From contig JACAVV010000017.1 in assembly GCA_024648695.1 (NCBI GenBank), positions 42,956-106,955 on the forward strand: DNA of 64,000 nt. Direction: 5' to 3'. The position numbers and the translations under genes are program-made. The notes under the pieces were generated by a model. That model was not told the DNA's origin. It did no database searches and saw nothing but the letters and a program-made list of their open reading frames with translations. Below, one piece after another: positions 1-10,900 of the stretch (within the stretch, counting starts at the first letter, position 1; each line of letters starts with the position of its first letter). This stretch comes from Nitrospina sp. (GTDB lineage Bacteria; Nitrospinota; Nitrospinia; Nitrospinales; JACRGP01).

Positions 1-1
1 G

Positions 2-3000
2 GTAGTTTTGACACTGTCGAATCCCTCAAACGCCTCGTTAGGGACGAACACAACGCATACTTATACCATCAACGATGATGACGGTTCGCCCACAGTGTCT
101 TTTGAACTATCGGAATCCAATGCGGGTGAAGAATTTTCCCCTGCCGAGCTTACGGTGAATCTTTCTAATGTGTCGAGTCAGGAGATTACCGTGGATTATG
201 TGGCAACGGTCAATGGCACTGCCGAAGACGGCGTTGACTTTTCATTTCAAGAGCAGATTCAAACTATGATATTTAGCGCAGGGGATACCTCAAAGGATAT
301 CCTGATCGATATTACCGACGATGATATTGGTGAACCCAACGAGACGATTGAGGTAACTCTTCAGAATCCAAACAATGCTGATCTAGGTACAATCACTACC
401 CATACTTATACCATTGTAGATAATGATTCTGTCCCGGAAGTATCATTTGATTCTGCAAATTCGAGCGGAGATGAGTCCAGCACAACGGTGAACATTCCCG
501 TTTCCTTGAGGAACAATTTGGAGGACCTCACTACCTCCGGCAACACGATTGAAGTGACTTATTTCATCGGAGGTACAGCAACAAGCGATGGTGATTTTAC
601 GGATAGTAACAGTGGTACGTTGACGTTTGATCCTGGCGATTCCACGAAAAACATCGAGCTAACGGTAATTGATGATGGCACAGTGGAAGATGACGAGACA
701 ATCGTCGTGACTTTGCTCGCGCCTCCTGCCAACCTGGCCCAACTTGGAGATTCAATCGTCCACACGTATACGATCGAGAACAACGATGTTCCGACGGTGG
801 CCTTCGATGCAACCAGTTCCAGCGGGGTGGAGTCTGTGGGCGCGGTGCAGATTCCGGTGTCTTTGTCCGAGTCCTTTCAGGGTCAGGCGCAGGTGAACTA
901 CACTGTTGTGGGTGGGACGGCCACGGGAAGTGGAACCGATTTTACTTTAGCTAATGGCACTTTAACTTTTTCTCCCGGGACGACGACTCAGAATATCATT
1001 TTGACGGTAGTTGACGATTCTACTGAGGAGTTGGATGAAACCATAATCATCGCGTTATCGGGTCCTGTGAAAGCGACTTTGGGCACGAATACGGTGCACA
1101 CATTCACGATAGAGGATGATGATTTTCAGACGGTGGGATTTGATGTGGCGTCTTCTTCGGGCAAGGAATCGGTTTCGCCTGCAACGTTTACGGTGGAGTT
1201 GGCGTCGGCTTCCATCCGCACTGTGGAGGTGGACTATACGGTAACGGCGGGCACAGCAACGGCTGTAGATGATTACACTCTGGCGAACGGTACTTTGACT
1301 TTTGATCCGGGTGAGACGTCGATGAGTTTTGATGCGTCTATAGTGGATGATGCTCTGGACGAAGGGGACGAGGCGTTTGTCATTACGCTGTCGAATCCTG
1401 TGGACGGGATTCCTGGTATATCACAGCACACGCACACCATCATTGATGACGACGGTCTGACTTTGAACGTGGATCCGCTTGCGCGATTAAGTTTCTCGGG
1501 TCCTGTGGGAACGGGTCCTTACGTACCGACGCCGCAGTCGTATACCTTGAAGAACCGGGGCAAGTCTACGATTAGTTATTCGGTGTCATCGGCTCAGACC
1601 TGGTCGCAGTTGTCGGACACCTCCGGGTCTCTGGAACCTGGCACGGATGCGTTGGTAGATATTACGATCAATGCGGGCCAGGCCAATGGTTTTCCTGTGG
1701 GGCTGTCTTCGAGCGAGATCACGTTCACGAACACGACCAATAGCGAAGGCAACACGGAACGATTCATGGATCTGCTGGTGGCAAACCAGGACGGTAGTAT
1801 TGCGGTGTTTCCTGAGTCGGACTCGTTTTCCTTGGGTCCTTTGAGCGGTCCGTTCAGTCCGGAGTCTTTTATCTATACGATTATCAATACCGGCGGCTCG
1901 GAGTTTGATTACACGATCACCAATTCTGAGGAGTGGGTGGAAATCGAAGTGGACGGCGAGGTGCTGAAGAATCTGGACACGGCGGCGGATATAGCGGATC
2001 CTCATCCACCCTTACTGCCGGGCGAAAGCCGAACATTTACTATCAGGTTGACGGACGATGCGGATGTCCTGGGCCTTGGCCTGCATACGAATACAGTGAC
2101 GTTCCAGAACACGACGAACGGAAACGGTTCGACGTCACGCGACGTGAACCTGCTGGTGGATCCTTTGGTGATCACACCGCAAAGCGAGTTGAGTGCTTCC
2201 GGCGAAGAGGGCGGTCCGTTCTTTCCTGCAGGCTTGTCGTATACCCTGACGAACGAAGGGGTGACGCCTGTCAGTTACGAGGTAACGAACACGGAAGACT
2301 GGGTGACGATTGAGGAAGCCACTGGCACCCTGGATCCTGGTGAAAACGCGATGGTGCATGTGTCGATAGACGCCCAGGCGAATACTTTGATTCCGGGTGC
2401 GTTTTCGGACACGGTGGTGTTCACTAACACGACGACCAGCGGTGTGTTCAACAAGTCAGTGTTTATTACGGTACTTTCGGAAACGAGCGACGTGAGTTTT
2501 CAGGACAGCGGTCAGCGCCTGGGCGACGCCTTCAGCCTGGGTCTGGACCTGGGCGATTCGGATAACGACGGACAAGTGGACTTTGCTTTTGTGGCCAACG
2601 GCAGTAGCCAGCCAAACGCGGTGTGGTTGAACGACGGCTTCGGCAACCTGAGCGATTCGGGCCAAACCCTGGGCAGTGCAACCAGCCGCGACGTCGCTTT
2701 GGGGGATGTCGATGGAGATGGCGACCTGGATGCATTTGTGGTGAACGACGGAGCGAACAAGGTCTGGTTAAATGACGGCAGTGAGACCTTTTCATCAGGT
2801 TCCAGTCTGGGTGACAGCAACAGCCACGCAGTGCAGTTGGCGGACCTGAATGGGGACACACATCTGGATGCTTTCGTCGCCAACACGGGCCAGAACAAGG
2901 TATGGCTGAATAACGGGAATAATACAGGCACGTTTACTTTGGGTCAAAGTCTGGGAAGCTCGACCAGCCGGGGTGTGTCGTTGCTGGATGTGGATGGCGA

Positions 3001-6000
3001 CGGCGACGTGGATGCCTTCGTGGCTAACGGCAACAACGAACCGAACAAGGTGTGGCTGAATGACGGCACGGGCTCGTTTGTGGACAGTCAGCAGAGTCTG
3101 GGCAGTTTCAACAGCCAGGATGTCGCGATGTCAGACTTGAATGGTGACGGTCATAGTGACGCTTTCGTTGTGAATGGATTCGCCAACGGCCTGGATCAGC
3201 CGGACAAGGTGTGGTTGAACGACGGTCTGGGTAACTTTTCGGGAAGCGGTCTGAACCTTGGGACTTCTGACAGTAAAGCGGTTGCTTTGGGAGAGCTGGA
3301 TGATAACAGCAGTACCGATGCCTTTGTGGGAAATCTGGATGAACCGGATCTTGTGTGGTTGAACGATGCATCGGGTTTAGGCTTGTTCAGCCAAAGCGGC
3401 CAGGGACTGGGCAATACCTTCAGTAATGACGTGAAGCTGGGGGACGCCGATGGCGATGGCGATCTGGATGCCTTTGTGGTGAACGGTTCGCCCAACCGAT
3501 TGTACATGAACCTGAAACAAGGCACCGATCCACATGTGATTTTGGTAACGAACGGTCCGAGCGGCAGTCCGAATCCGGTTTCATCTGGCGGGACAGTGAA
3601 CTTGACGGTGTCAGCAGAGGATTCTCTGGAACACGATTTAAGTTATGCCTGGACTTCGGATTGTAGCGCCTTGGGTAATGACAACGGCAGTTTCGATGAT
3701 ACGTCCAATCAATTCTCGAACTGGACGGCTCCCGCCAACGAAACAGACATCACACAAAGCTGTATGGTCTCGGTGACGGTGACTGATGGTCAGGGTCCCA
3801 CGAAGACAGTGCACTTCGATCAGAAAGTGAGTCCCGCTTCATTAGGCTTGATCTTTATCGACAGCGGCCAGAACCTGGGCTTGTCGATCAGCAACGCCAC
3901 AGCGTTGGGAGATATAGACGGTGACGGCGATCTGGATGCTTTTGTTGCCAACACGCTGATCAGTAACGTAGGTGCCAACACGGTGTGGTTGAACGATGGC
4001 GACGGCGATTTTAGTGATAGCGGTCAGGCTTTGGGCAATCTGGACAGCCGTGACGTGGCTTTAGGCGATTCGGACAATGACAGTACGGTGGATTTCGCCT
4101 TCGTTGCAAATGCGTCTCCCAATAAAGTGTATGGCAATGACGGATCGGGGACCTTCAGTGAAACGCAAAGTCTGGGGGATGAGGCGAGTAACGCAATCTC
4201 CTTAGGCGATGTGGACGGGGATACGGACCTTGATGTTTTCGTCGCCAATAGTGGAGCCAACACGGTTTGGCTTAATAATGGAAGCGACAGTTTCAGTGAC
4301 AGCAATCAAGAGTTAGGAGAAGGCATCAGCCTGGATGTGGCCCTGGGCGATGTGGATGATGATGGCGATTTGGATGCCTTCATCGCCAATGCAGGAGCGA
4401 ACATAGTCTGGCTGAATAATGGCAGTGGAACTTTTACGGATAGTGGTCAGGAGTTGGGGACCTCATCCAGTAAAAGCGTGGTGCTGGAAGATTTCGACGG
4501 TGACGGCGATCTGGATGTGTTTGTAGGCAACTCCGGTCCGGATAAGGTATGGCTGAACGACGGTGCAGGTAACTTTACAGACAGCCTGCAACTGCTGGGG
4601 ACCACGTCAACGGGAGAAGTCGTGGCAGGCAAGATCAACGCCGACGACATCGTGGACGTGTTTGCTACCAGCGATCAGTTCCGGGAATTCAGCACGGTGT
4701 GGCTGGGTAACGGAGACGGAACGTTCATAGCGAGCGAACGCGGCGTGGGCGACCAGGCCAGTAACGGCGTGGCCCTGGGCGATGTGGATGATGATGGCGA
4801 TCTGGATGCCTTCATTGCCAACGGCATTTTCTCGCGTGCGAACAAGTTATGGTTTAACATCAGCGGGGATGTGGACCCGGAATTCGTTGTGATCACCGGC
4901 GGTCCGAGCGGCTCCCCGAATCCCATAGCTTCTGAAGGTATCGTTGCGATGACGGTTCAGGCGCTGGATGAAGATGGCAACGATGACAATCTGACTTACA
5001 GTTGGAGCGGTTTCTGTGCAACGATACCCGGTGACGGCAGTTTCAACAATGCATTGATTCAAAGTCCGACCTGGACGTCGCCGGAGAACAATTCGGCGAG
5101 CCAGGCCGAATGCCGGATAGAGGTGACTGTACAGAACGACACGGGACAGGTGGCGACGGGATTCTTCACCCAGTTGGTGTTGCCAGCTGTTGAGATCTCT
5201 CCTGTGATCGGCCCTATCTCTGACGAGTTGACACAACCGAACCTTGTGTACGTGGGTCCTCTGCCGAAAGTAACAGGTACGGCACCGATCACATTCAGCT
5301 TTGATGACAGCTTCGCTCCGCCCAATGGAATGACGATTAATACCACCACGGGACAAGTGACCTGGGACGCTCCGGATCCGGATGGTACCCAGATTCAGAT
5401 CGTGATCCGCGCGACCAACAATGAAGGTTTCGATACCGAATCGTGGATCCTGACGGTGACCTCGGATGTGATCGCCCCGGTTATCATCACGCCATTACTT
5501 CTGGGTTTGAATCCATCTCCAGACAGTCTCGATACAACGGCAGACATTGAGGGTTTGCCGGTAACGACGGTGAAAACCCTTCCCGACGTTCCCTATGAAG
5601 GACCGATCCTGGAGTTCACCGGTGTGAAACCCGTGACCTGGAAGCTTATTAGTGGCCCGTTTGGCATGACCATTGATGAAACCACAGGCGTGGTTTCCTG
5701 GCCGCAACCTGTACTGACCGGATCCGGTGGGGGCGTTCAGGGAGTGGACGGCACGGTGACCGTGGAAGCGAGCAATAGTGAAGGGTCCGACCGGGTCACC
5801 TGGACGATTGAGGTGACGTCCAATATCGATACCTTGGTCATGTCCACGATTCCCGATGGAACGATCGAATCGGGAGAAGACTATTCAGCCAGTTCCAATA
5901 TACTGGAAGGCGCGCAACCTTTCGATTGTTTCATGAGTCAGGCTCCCTCCGGCATGACGGCGGATTTTATAAAGAGCCTTGGTTTTAACGGAGGTTGTTT

Positions 6001-7603
6001 TGTAACCTGGATCAACCCCACGCTGGGAGCCGAAGCCAATCCCAATCAATTGAACGCCAGCGACGCGGCGAGTAATCAGGGAGACACCTCATGGAGCCTT
6101 ACGGTAAGCGGAGCCACAGCACCATCCTTAAATACCGTCTCCGACCAGAACATCGATGAAGGCATTCCCTACACGGAAGCCTTGTCCCTGAGTGCGGGAA
6201 CCCTGCCTGTGAACTGGGTACTGGAACAAAATCCTGCCGGTGTGTTGATCGACAACGAACAGGGGATCGTTACCTGGGCCACCCCTGTAGAAGGGACTCA
6301 CACCGTCCGCGTGCGTGCAGAAAACAAAAGCGACAACAGCTTGTCCGATTCTGAAGAATGGAAGCTGACAGTGGGGGATCTTCCCAAAACCACCACCCCG
6401 GTTGAGCATGTTTTGATCGTGACTCAGCCGCCACGCGGCTTTCCTAACCCGGCGCCTTCCGGAGGAACGGTAGGGGTCAAAGTGGTAGCTAAAGACAGTT
6501 TCAATCATGCCATCGCATATAGCTGGAGCGCCAGTTGTCCCACATTGACTGAATCAGGAAGCTTTGCCAAAGCGAATGCTAAAGAGACCACATGGACCGC
6601 ACCCGTAATCACCACCGGACCCGTATCCTGCACCCTGACCGCGACCGTAGACGACGGGCAAGGCAATCCCCCCATATCCGCACAGTATAAACAAGGCATC
6701 ACCGCACCAGGTGCGGAACCGGTGTTAAGCCTCAATCAACCGGAGTTCAAGCCTGCGTGTTTCACGAAGTTTTGTAACCAGTCCAAAACGCAGTTTTCCA
6801 TCACCAACAACACCGCCATCGTTATGGAGATTGTGGTGAGATCGAGCCAGAGTTGGTTGAACATCGATCAGAACGTAATCAAAACCGATCATGTGCCCGA
6901 GCTGGATATACCCGTGAGCCATGACGTGGCCTTGCCTCAGGTAAGTGAAGTGCCCGTGACTCTGGATCCCGGCCAGACCGCCACCTTCACCGCACAGGTG
7001 AACACGGACATCGCCGCATTAGACGAAGGTGCGGAAGAAGCAGTCATTACCTTTGAAGACAGTGAGGGCAATCCTTTAGCCACGTTTGACATCTTACTGA
7101 CTGTTCTAGCCGATCCGTTCGCCATCCCAAGATCGCAGAGAGTGATCTCGCCCTATTGGCAAGCCGATGGAGCAACATATACTTTTATCGCCGTGAGCCA
7201 CCCGGGACTGCAAGAGATCGCCGCAAATGTGGGGGTGGTAATCAACGCGGTGCAATCCGATCTGGCCCCGTTTGGAGCACCGGTCGAGTTCACTGTATCA
7301 GCGAACAGCACGAAGAGGGTATTCATCGTAGCGACCAACAATCCGGTGATAAACGAAAGCACCATTCCCGATGGGGCATTTATCGTTGGAACCACGTCAG
7401 GCAAACACGGCCAGCTTGTCATCGGACCCAAAGCCACCGACCCTACGACTGATACAGGAAGCGGCTATCCCGACATCACCATGCTGAACTTCTGGGGAGC
7501 GGTCGTCGTCCAGGCTACCAGCACCGGCTTTGCCATGGAGTTCATTGGCGATACGCATGATTCCGGCGCAGTGAATTTACCGGTAGCGAGTGGAGTGAAT
7601 TGA
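2..7603 (+). CDS. Giant repeat surface protein A (5' end cut off by window)
   Basis: The reading frame is open from base 2 and begins in the middle of a Calx-beta repeat, so the true start lies upstream. About 2,530 residues are visible. From the N-terminus they comprise four and a half Calx-beta repeats of about 110 aa (residues 1-480), three BACON-like beta-sandwich repeats (481-825), a first FG-GAP/VCBS block with DxDGDGDxD motifs (about 827-1170), a PKD-like domain, a second FG-GAP block (about 1280-1618), another PKD-like domain, four putative Ig (He_PIG-type) domains (1727-2130), a third PKD-like domain, a Cys-containing sandwich, and a C-terminal module (2369-2531) shared with the next gene. 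The Asp-rich loops predict calcium binding. I infer a secreted or surface-attached adhesin or matrix protein; no catalytic domain is seen. The export signal is not visible here. Confidence 0.85.
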   Translation, partial: VVLTLSNPSNASLGTNTTHTYTINDDDGSPTVSFELSESNAGEEFSPAELTVNLSNVSSQEITVDYVATVNGTAEDGVDFSFQEQIQTMIFSAGDTSKDILIDITDDDIGEPNETIEVTLQNPNNADLGTITTHTYTIVDNDSVPEVSFDSANSSGDESSTTVNIPVSLRNNLEDLTTSGNTIEVTYFIGGTATSDGDFTDSNSGTLTFDPGDSTKNIELTVIDDGTVEDDETIVVTLLAPPANLAQLGDSIVHTYTIENNDVPTVAFDATSSSGVESVGAVQIPVSLSESFQGQAQVNYTVVGGTATGSGTDFTLANGTLTFSPGTTTQNIILTVVDDSTEELDETIIIALSGPVKATLGTNTVHTFTIEDDDFQTVGFDVASSSGKESVSPATFTVELASASIRTVEVDYTVTAGTATAVDDYTLANGTLTFDPGETSMSFDASIVDDALDEGDEAFVITLSNPVDGIPGISQHTHTIIDDDGLTLNVDPLARLSFSGPVGTGPYVPTPQSYTLKNRGKSTISYSVSSAQTWSQLSDTSGSLEPGTDALVDITINAGQANGFPVGLSSSEITFTNTTNSEGNTERFMDLLVANQDGSIAVFPESDSFSLGPLSGPFSPESFIYTIINTGGSEFDYTITNSEEWVEIEVDGEVLKNLDTAADIADPHPPLLPGESRTFTIRLTDDADVLGLGLHTNTVTFQNTTNGNGSTSRDVNLLVDPLVITPQSELSASGEEGGPFFPAGLSYTLTNEGVTPVSYEVTNTEDWVTIEEATGTLDPGENAMVHVSIDAQANTLIPGAFSDTVVFTNTTTSGVFNKSVFITVLSETSDVSFQDSGQRLGDAFSLGLDLGDSDNDGQVDFAFVANGSSQPNAVWLNDGFGNLSDSGQTLGSATSRDVALGDVDGDGDLDAFVVNDGANKVWLNDGSETFSSGSSLGDSNSHAVQLADLNGDTHLDAFVANTGQNKVWLNNGNNTGTFTLGQSLGSSTSRGVSLLDVDGDGDVDAFVANGNNEPNKVWLNDGTGSFVDSQQSLGSFNSQDVAMSDLNGDGHSDAFVVNGFANGLDQPDKVWLNDGLGNFSGSGLNLGTSDSKAVALGELDDNSSTDAFVGNLDEPDLVWLNDASGLGLFSQSGQGLGNTFSNDVKLGDADGDGDLDAFVVNGSPNRLYMNLKQGTDPHVILVTNGPSGSPNPVSSGGTVNLTVSAEDSLEHDLSYAWTSDCSALGNDNGSFDDTSNQFSNWTAPANETDITQSCMVSVTVTDGQGPTKTVHFDQKVSPASLGLIFIDSGQNLGLSISNATALGDIDGDGDLDAFVANTLISNVGANTVWLNDGDGDFSDSGQALGNLDSRDVALGDSDNDSTVDFAFVANASPNKVYGNDGSGTFSETQSLGDEASNAISLGDVDGDTDLDVFVANSGANTVWLNNGSDSFSDSNQELGEGISLDVALGDVDDDGDLDAFIANAGANIVWLNNGSGTFTDSGQELGTSSSKSVVLEDFDGDGDLDVFVGNSGPDKVWLNDGAGNFTDSLQLLGTTSTGEVVAGKINADDIVDVFATSDQFREFSTVWLGNGDGTFIASERGVGDQASNGVALGDVDDDGDLDAFIANGIFSRANKLWFNISGDVDPEFVVITGGPSGSPNPIASEGIVAMTVQALDEDGNDDNLTYSWSGFCATIPGDGSFNNALIQSPTWTSPENNSASQAECRIEVTVQNDTGQVATGFFTQLVLPAVEISPVIGPISDELTQPNLVYVGPLPKVTGTAPITFSFDDSFAPPNGMTINTTTGQVTWDAPDPDGTQIQIVIRATNNEGFDTESWILTVTSDVIAPVIITPLLLGLNPSPDSLDTTADIEGLPVTTVKTLPDVPYEGPILEFTGVKPVTWKLISGPFGMTIDETTGVVSWPQPVLTGSGGGVQGVDGTVTVEASNSEGSDRVTWTIEVTSNIDTLVMSTIPDGTIESGEDYSASSNILEGAQPFDCFMSQAPSGMTADFIKSLGFNGGCFVTWINPTLGAEANPNQLNASDAASNQGDTSWSLTVSGATAPSLNTVSDQNIDEGIPYTEALSLSAGTLPVNWVLEQNPAGVLIDNEQGIVTWATPVEGTHTVRVRAENKSDNSLSDSEEWKLTVGDLPKTTTPVEHVLIVTQPPRGFPNPAPSGGTVGVKVVAKDSFNHAIAYSWSASCPTLTESGSFAKANAKETTWTAPVITTGPVSCTLTATVDDGQGNPPISAQYKQGITAPGAEPVLSLNQPEFKPACFTKFCNQSKTQFSITNNTAIVMEIVVRSSQSWLNIDQNVIKTDHVPELDIPVSHDVALPQVSEVPVTLDPGQTATFTAQVNTDIAALDEGAEEAVITFEDSEGNPLATFDILLTVLADPFAIPRSQRVISPYWQADGATYTFIAVSHPGLQEIAANVGVVINAVQSDLAPFGAPVEFTVSANSTKRVFIVATNNPVINESTIPDGAFIVGTTSGKHGQLVIGPKATDPTTDTGSGYPDITMLNFWGAVVVQATSTGFAMEFIGDTHDSGAVNLPVASGVN
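85..1455 (+). repeat. Calx-beta repeat array in protein A
   Basis: Four complete repeats of about 110 codons plus a partial one at the window edge. Each runs from a V-x-F strand through GTA..DF and GTLTF.PG to a closing T.TI.DDD or T.TI.NND. This is the classical Calx-beta consensus; the acidic ends are the expected calcium ligands between adjacent domains. Confidence 0.85.
2491..4860 (+). repeat. Two FG-GAP/VCBS propeller blocks in protein A
   Basis: Two runs of blades (about 2491-3520 and 3838-4860) carry the motif LGD.DGDGDLDAFV.N followed by VWLNDG. A PKD-like domain separates them. Each run holds about seven units, as for a seven-bladed integrin-alpha-like propeller with calcium in the DxDGD loops. 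The unit count was made by eye. Confidence 0.8.
7112..7600 (+). other. Conserved C-terminal module of protein A
   Basis: The last 163 residues start at DPFAIPRSQRVISPYWQ and end in SGVN. They align almost without gaps with the last 163 residues of protein B (15033-15521) and match far better than the rest of the two proteins. There is no LPXTG, PEP-CTERM or hydrophobic-plus-basic tail. A surface attachment or sorting role is inference. Confidence 0.75.
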
Positions 7604-7994
7604 TTCTGGAAACTCATACTTCATAATCCCGATATTTCAAGCAGAAAAGCAAAAAATTTAGCCCAAAATGTCATTGTATTTAAAGGGCTTTCCAACTCTT
7701 TGAAAAATTAGTACTCAGGTACTATAGACGATCTCCATAAAAAGGAGTAATGTTTCATATGGTTAAACCAAATTTTAACGTTTGCTTTTACCAAAAAATT
7801 CTGAAATAAAAATTGAAATGATTATTTGCAAAAAATTTATTTAAAGGCCATTCCTGATTCATTGAAAAATACTCCCGGACCTGTTTTATTGAGTTATGCA
7901 AACAGTTTGGTTTGGTAAGTTCAAGTTTTTTTAAAAAACTTTAATGCTGGCAAACCATGGTTGAACTCTGAAGTTCGATCAACTTTGGGAAATA
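7604..7994. other. AT-rich spacer between the giant genes, with an imperfect direct repeat
   Basis: No convincing gene in 391 bp. Two related segments of about 45 bp (7678-7723 and 7839-7882) share ATTTAAAGG, TTCC and TTGAAAAA in the same order, followed by a TACTC..GG-type site. The spacer probably carries the promoter and control sites of protein B. No clear sigma-70 promoter or terminator was found. Confidence 0.5.
7710..7723. promoter_or_regulatory. Possible operator: inverted repeat AGTAC-TCAG-GTACT
   Basis: A perfect 5-bp inverted repeat with a 4-bp spacer lies at the end of the first direct-repeat copy. A degenerate version (ACTCCCGGACCT) sits at the matching place in the second copy at 7871-7882. 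The shape is that of a dimeric regulator site, for instance a LuxR/NarL-type response regulator, but the regulator is unknown. Confidence 0.35.
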
Positions 7995-10900
7995 GTGAAA
8001 ATGAAAATTGGTGTTTTAAAGTTAGGCTTTAATTCCCACCCTTTCTTGGGTTGCGTTATAAAAGGGCTTTTGCGGTTTAATGTGCTTGGGTTTTTCATTT
8101 TACTTTTTCTTCCCACCGTCTCCGAGGCGGCATTAGAGGTATACCACAGTACTCAATATTATGGCACCATCACCAGTTCAAGGGGAGGTCCTTTTACTCC
8201 CGTCCCGTATCAATTGGAAAATACAGGTGGCTCTTCTCTGGACTGGTTGGTTTCTTCATCTCAAACCTGGGTGGACATTGAGGATGAATCGGGAAACACA
8301 TCAGGCACATTAGCCGCCGGAGATGTGTTGGAAATGGTTGCCTTATTTAATACTGAAGCTGAATCCCTGGGGCTTGGCACTCATACCTCAACCCTTACTT
8401 TTTCGGATACTACCAATGGTACCGATGAAGAAATCACCTTGAATCTAGAACTTATTGAAATCGGGAGTCTCAAGGTATATCGCAACCTGAGTACTGCTAC
8501 GGAGCGTGAAGGCGGCCCCTATTCCCCGGACTCCATATTTTTAGAAAATACTACCTCCGTTTCAGTCGATTGGGAAGTAACCATTTTTGATAACTGGATT
8601 GATGTGGAAGGTAGCGGGGGAAACTCATCTGGAACCCTCCCGTCAGGAGCCGTTAAGGAACTGACTCTAAGTGTTAATTCCAATGCGGATGCTTTTGGTT
8701 CGGGGTCGGTAAACGAGGCCACCTTTTTTATTACGGACAATTCCCATACAGCTATTACGGAGCTCACCAAAACCTTAACCATTGGGGATGGTTTTTTACA
8801 AACAAGTGGATCCCTGGACACGGTTACCGGTTCCGCAGGAGGGCCTTTCCGGTTTCCTAAAACTCTTTATATTGAAAACACCGGCAATGGATCGCTTGAC
8901 TGGGAAATTTCGTCCACTGACACCTGGTTTGGCGCAGAGGGTTCTGACGGTAATTCTTCCGGTACTTTGGGAATTGGTGAAGCCAAGGTAATCACCGCTT
9001 TTTTTAATGAAGATGCTAATGGCTTCAGTGCTGGAACCTATACAGGTACATTAACCATCACAGATTCCACTAATAATGTTGATATTTTCAAAACAGTAAC
9101 CTTGACTATCAATCCCGGAGTATTGGAAGTAGAGTCTTCAGACACCACCATCACGTCAGTTGGAAATGAAGGAGGCCCTTTCAGCGTTCGAGAGCAAAGT
9201 TATACTTTAAAAAATGCTGGGGAAGATTCTTTTGACTGGCAGGTAGACGTCGACCAAACCTGGGTTACCGTGGAGACTCCGGCAAGCGCGGTCAGTGGAA
9301 CTTTGGCTCCGGGTGAATTGCAAGAGATTGTCATTTCCCTAAATAGTGTAGCTGATTCCTTAAGTCCTGGCACCCATACCGCGACCATCGATATTGAAGA
9401 TACCACCAATAGCAATACCATTAGTCGAACCTTTTCTTTAACCGTGGATTCCGGCGCATTCTCGGGAATCGGGAATGGTGTCCTTCAAGTGGATCAATTT
9501 GGTAATTTTAATACTACCCTTACCGCAACTGGAAATTATGGGGGACCATTTTCGCCTATTTCCAGAATGTATACCCTGACCAATATTGGAGGGCAGTCAC
9601 TTGACTGGACCGCCACCATTCCTGAAAGTTGGGTTTTCCTGGATCAAACCAGCGGCACCTTGGAACCCGGAGAACAAACTGTTGTAAAGGCAACCTTTAA
9701 TAATAACGCCAATATTCTACAAGCTGGATTTCATAACAGTGAAATCGAGTTTAAGGATGCAACCAACAATTTAAGTGCTGGCGTATACACGCAAAGCATT
9801 AACATTAGTAGCGGGTTATTAAATTTTAATAATAATAATCTTTATTCTACCGCGAGTCAGGGAAAACCTTTTATAGATGGAACTCTATTTCGTAAATTAA
9901 CCAATACTGGGGGAAGTCCACTCGACTGGACGGGGTCCAGCTCAGTAAATTGGATCACGGTAACACCTAATAGTGGAACCCTGCAACCGGGTGAATCCTT
10001 ATACGTTAAAGAAACTCTGAACAGCAATGCCGAAAGTCTTGCGCCTTCAATTAATTCTTATACGGGAGACCTGACCTATACCAACACAACCAATGACTAT
10101 GGGTCATGGACAATAATTAACGCAGTTAGGCTTGTGGTGAGGGAGGGAACATTATTAGTTGATAATCTGCACTTGAAAAGTTGGGTTGAGGGAAATCAGG
10201 GGGGACCCTTTAAACCTTTTAATAGTACACTTTTGACTTTATTTCGCAAACTAACCAATACCGGGGGCTATCCACTCGACTGGGCAATATCCAGTTCGGT
10301 CAACTGGATAACGGTAACACCTGGTAATGGAACCTTGCAATCGGGAGAAACCATTTATGTAAAAGAAACCGTTAACAGTAATGCGGAGAGTTTAGGTCCT
10401 TCAACTGGTTATAAAGGAAACCTTAGGTATACCAACACAACCAATGATAAGTACCCAACAGAAACTAATAACGCGTTTAACCTTAATGTGAACCCAGGAA
10501 AATTGTCAGTAGTTAACCCCAATCCAAATGCTTATGCCACTGGCCCCCCGGGGGGACCCTTTAAACCGTGGGGAGGCCTTATGACGAACTATCGTGAATT
10601 GACCAATACCGGGGGCAGTATCATCGACTGGGCCGCCTCCAGCCCAGTAGATTGGGTTATGGTTACACCTAAAAGTGGGACTTTGCAACCGGGAGAAACC
10701 ATATTTGTTAAGGAAGCCCTGAACAAAAACAATGCTGATGGTTTAGGACCCCATTATTGGCATACAGGCAATTTGAAATATTTCAATACAACCAATGATT
10801 CCGGGTCGAGATTAATTGGAAACGGATCTAACTTTTGGGCGTATAACCTTTTTGTGACAGGGACGGAAGCATCCGGTGAATTAACCTCAATTTCAACAAA

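Noticed and set aside
2512..2931. Long minus-strand frames inside giant gene A
   Set aside because: They mirror the codon bias of the FG-GAP repeats and have no start or ribosome-binding site support.
8..7603. A CRISPR or phage origin for the repetitive coding DNA
   Set aside because: The repeats are protein domains of about 110 codons with changing sequence, not identical short DNA repeats.
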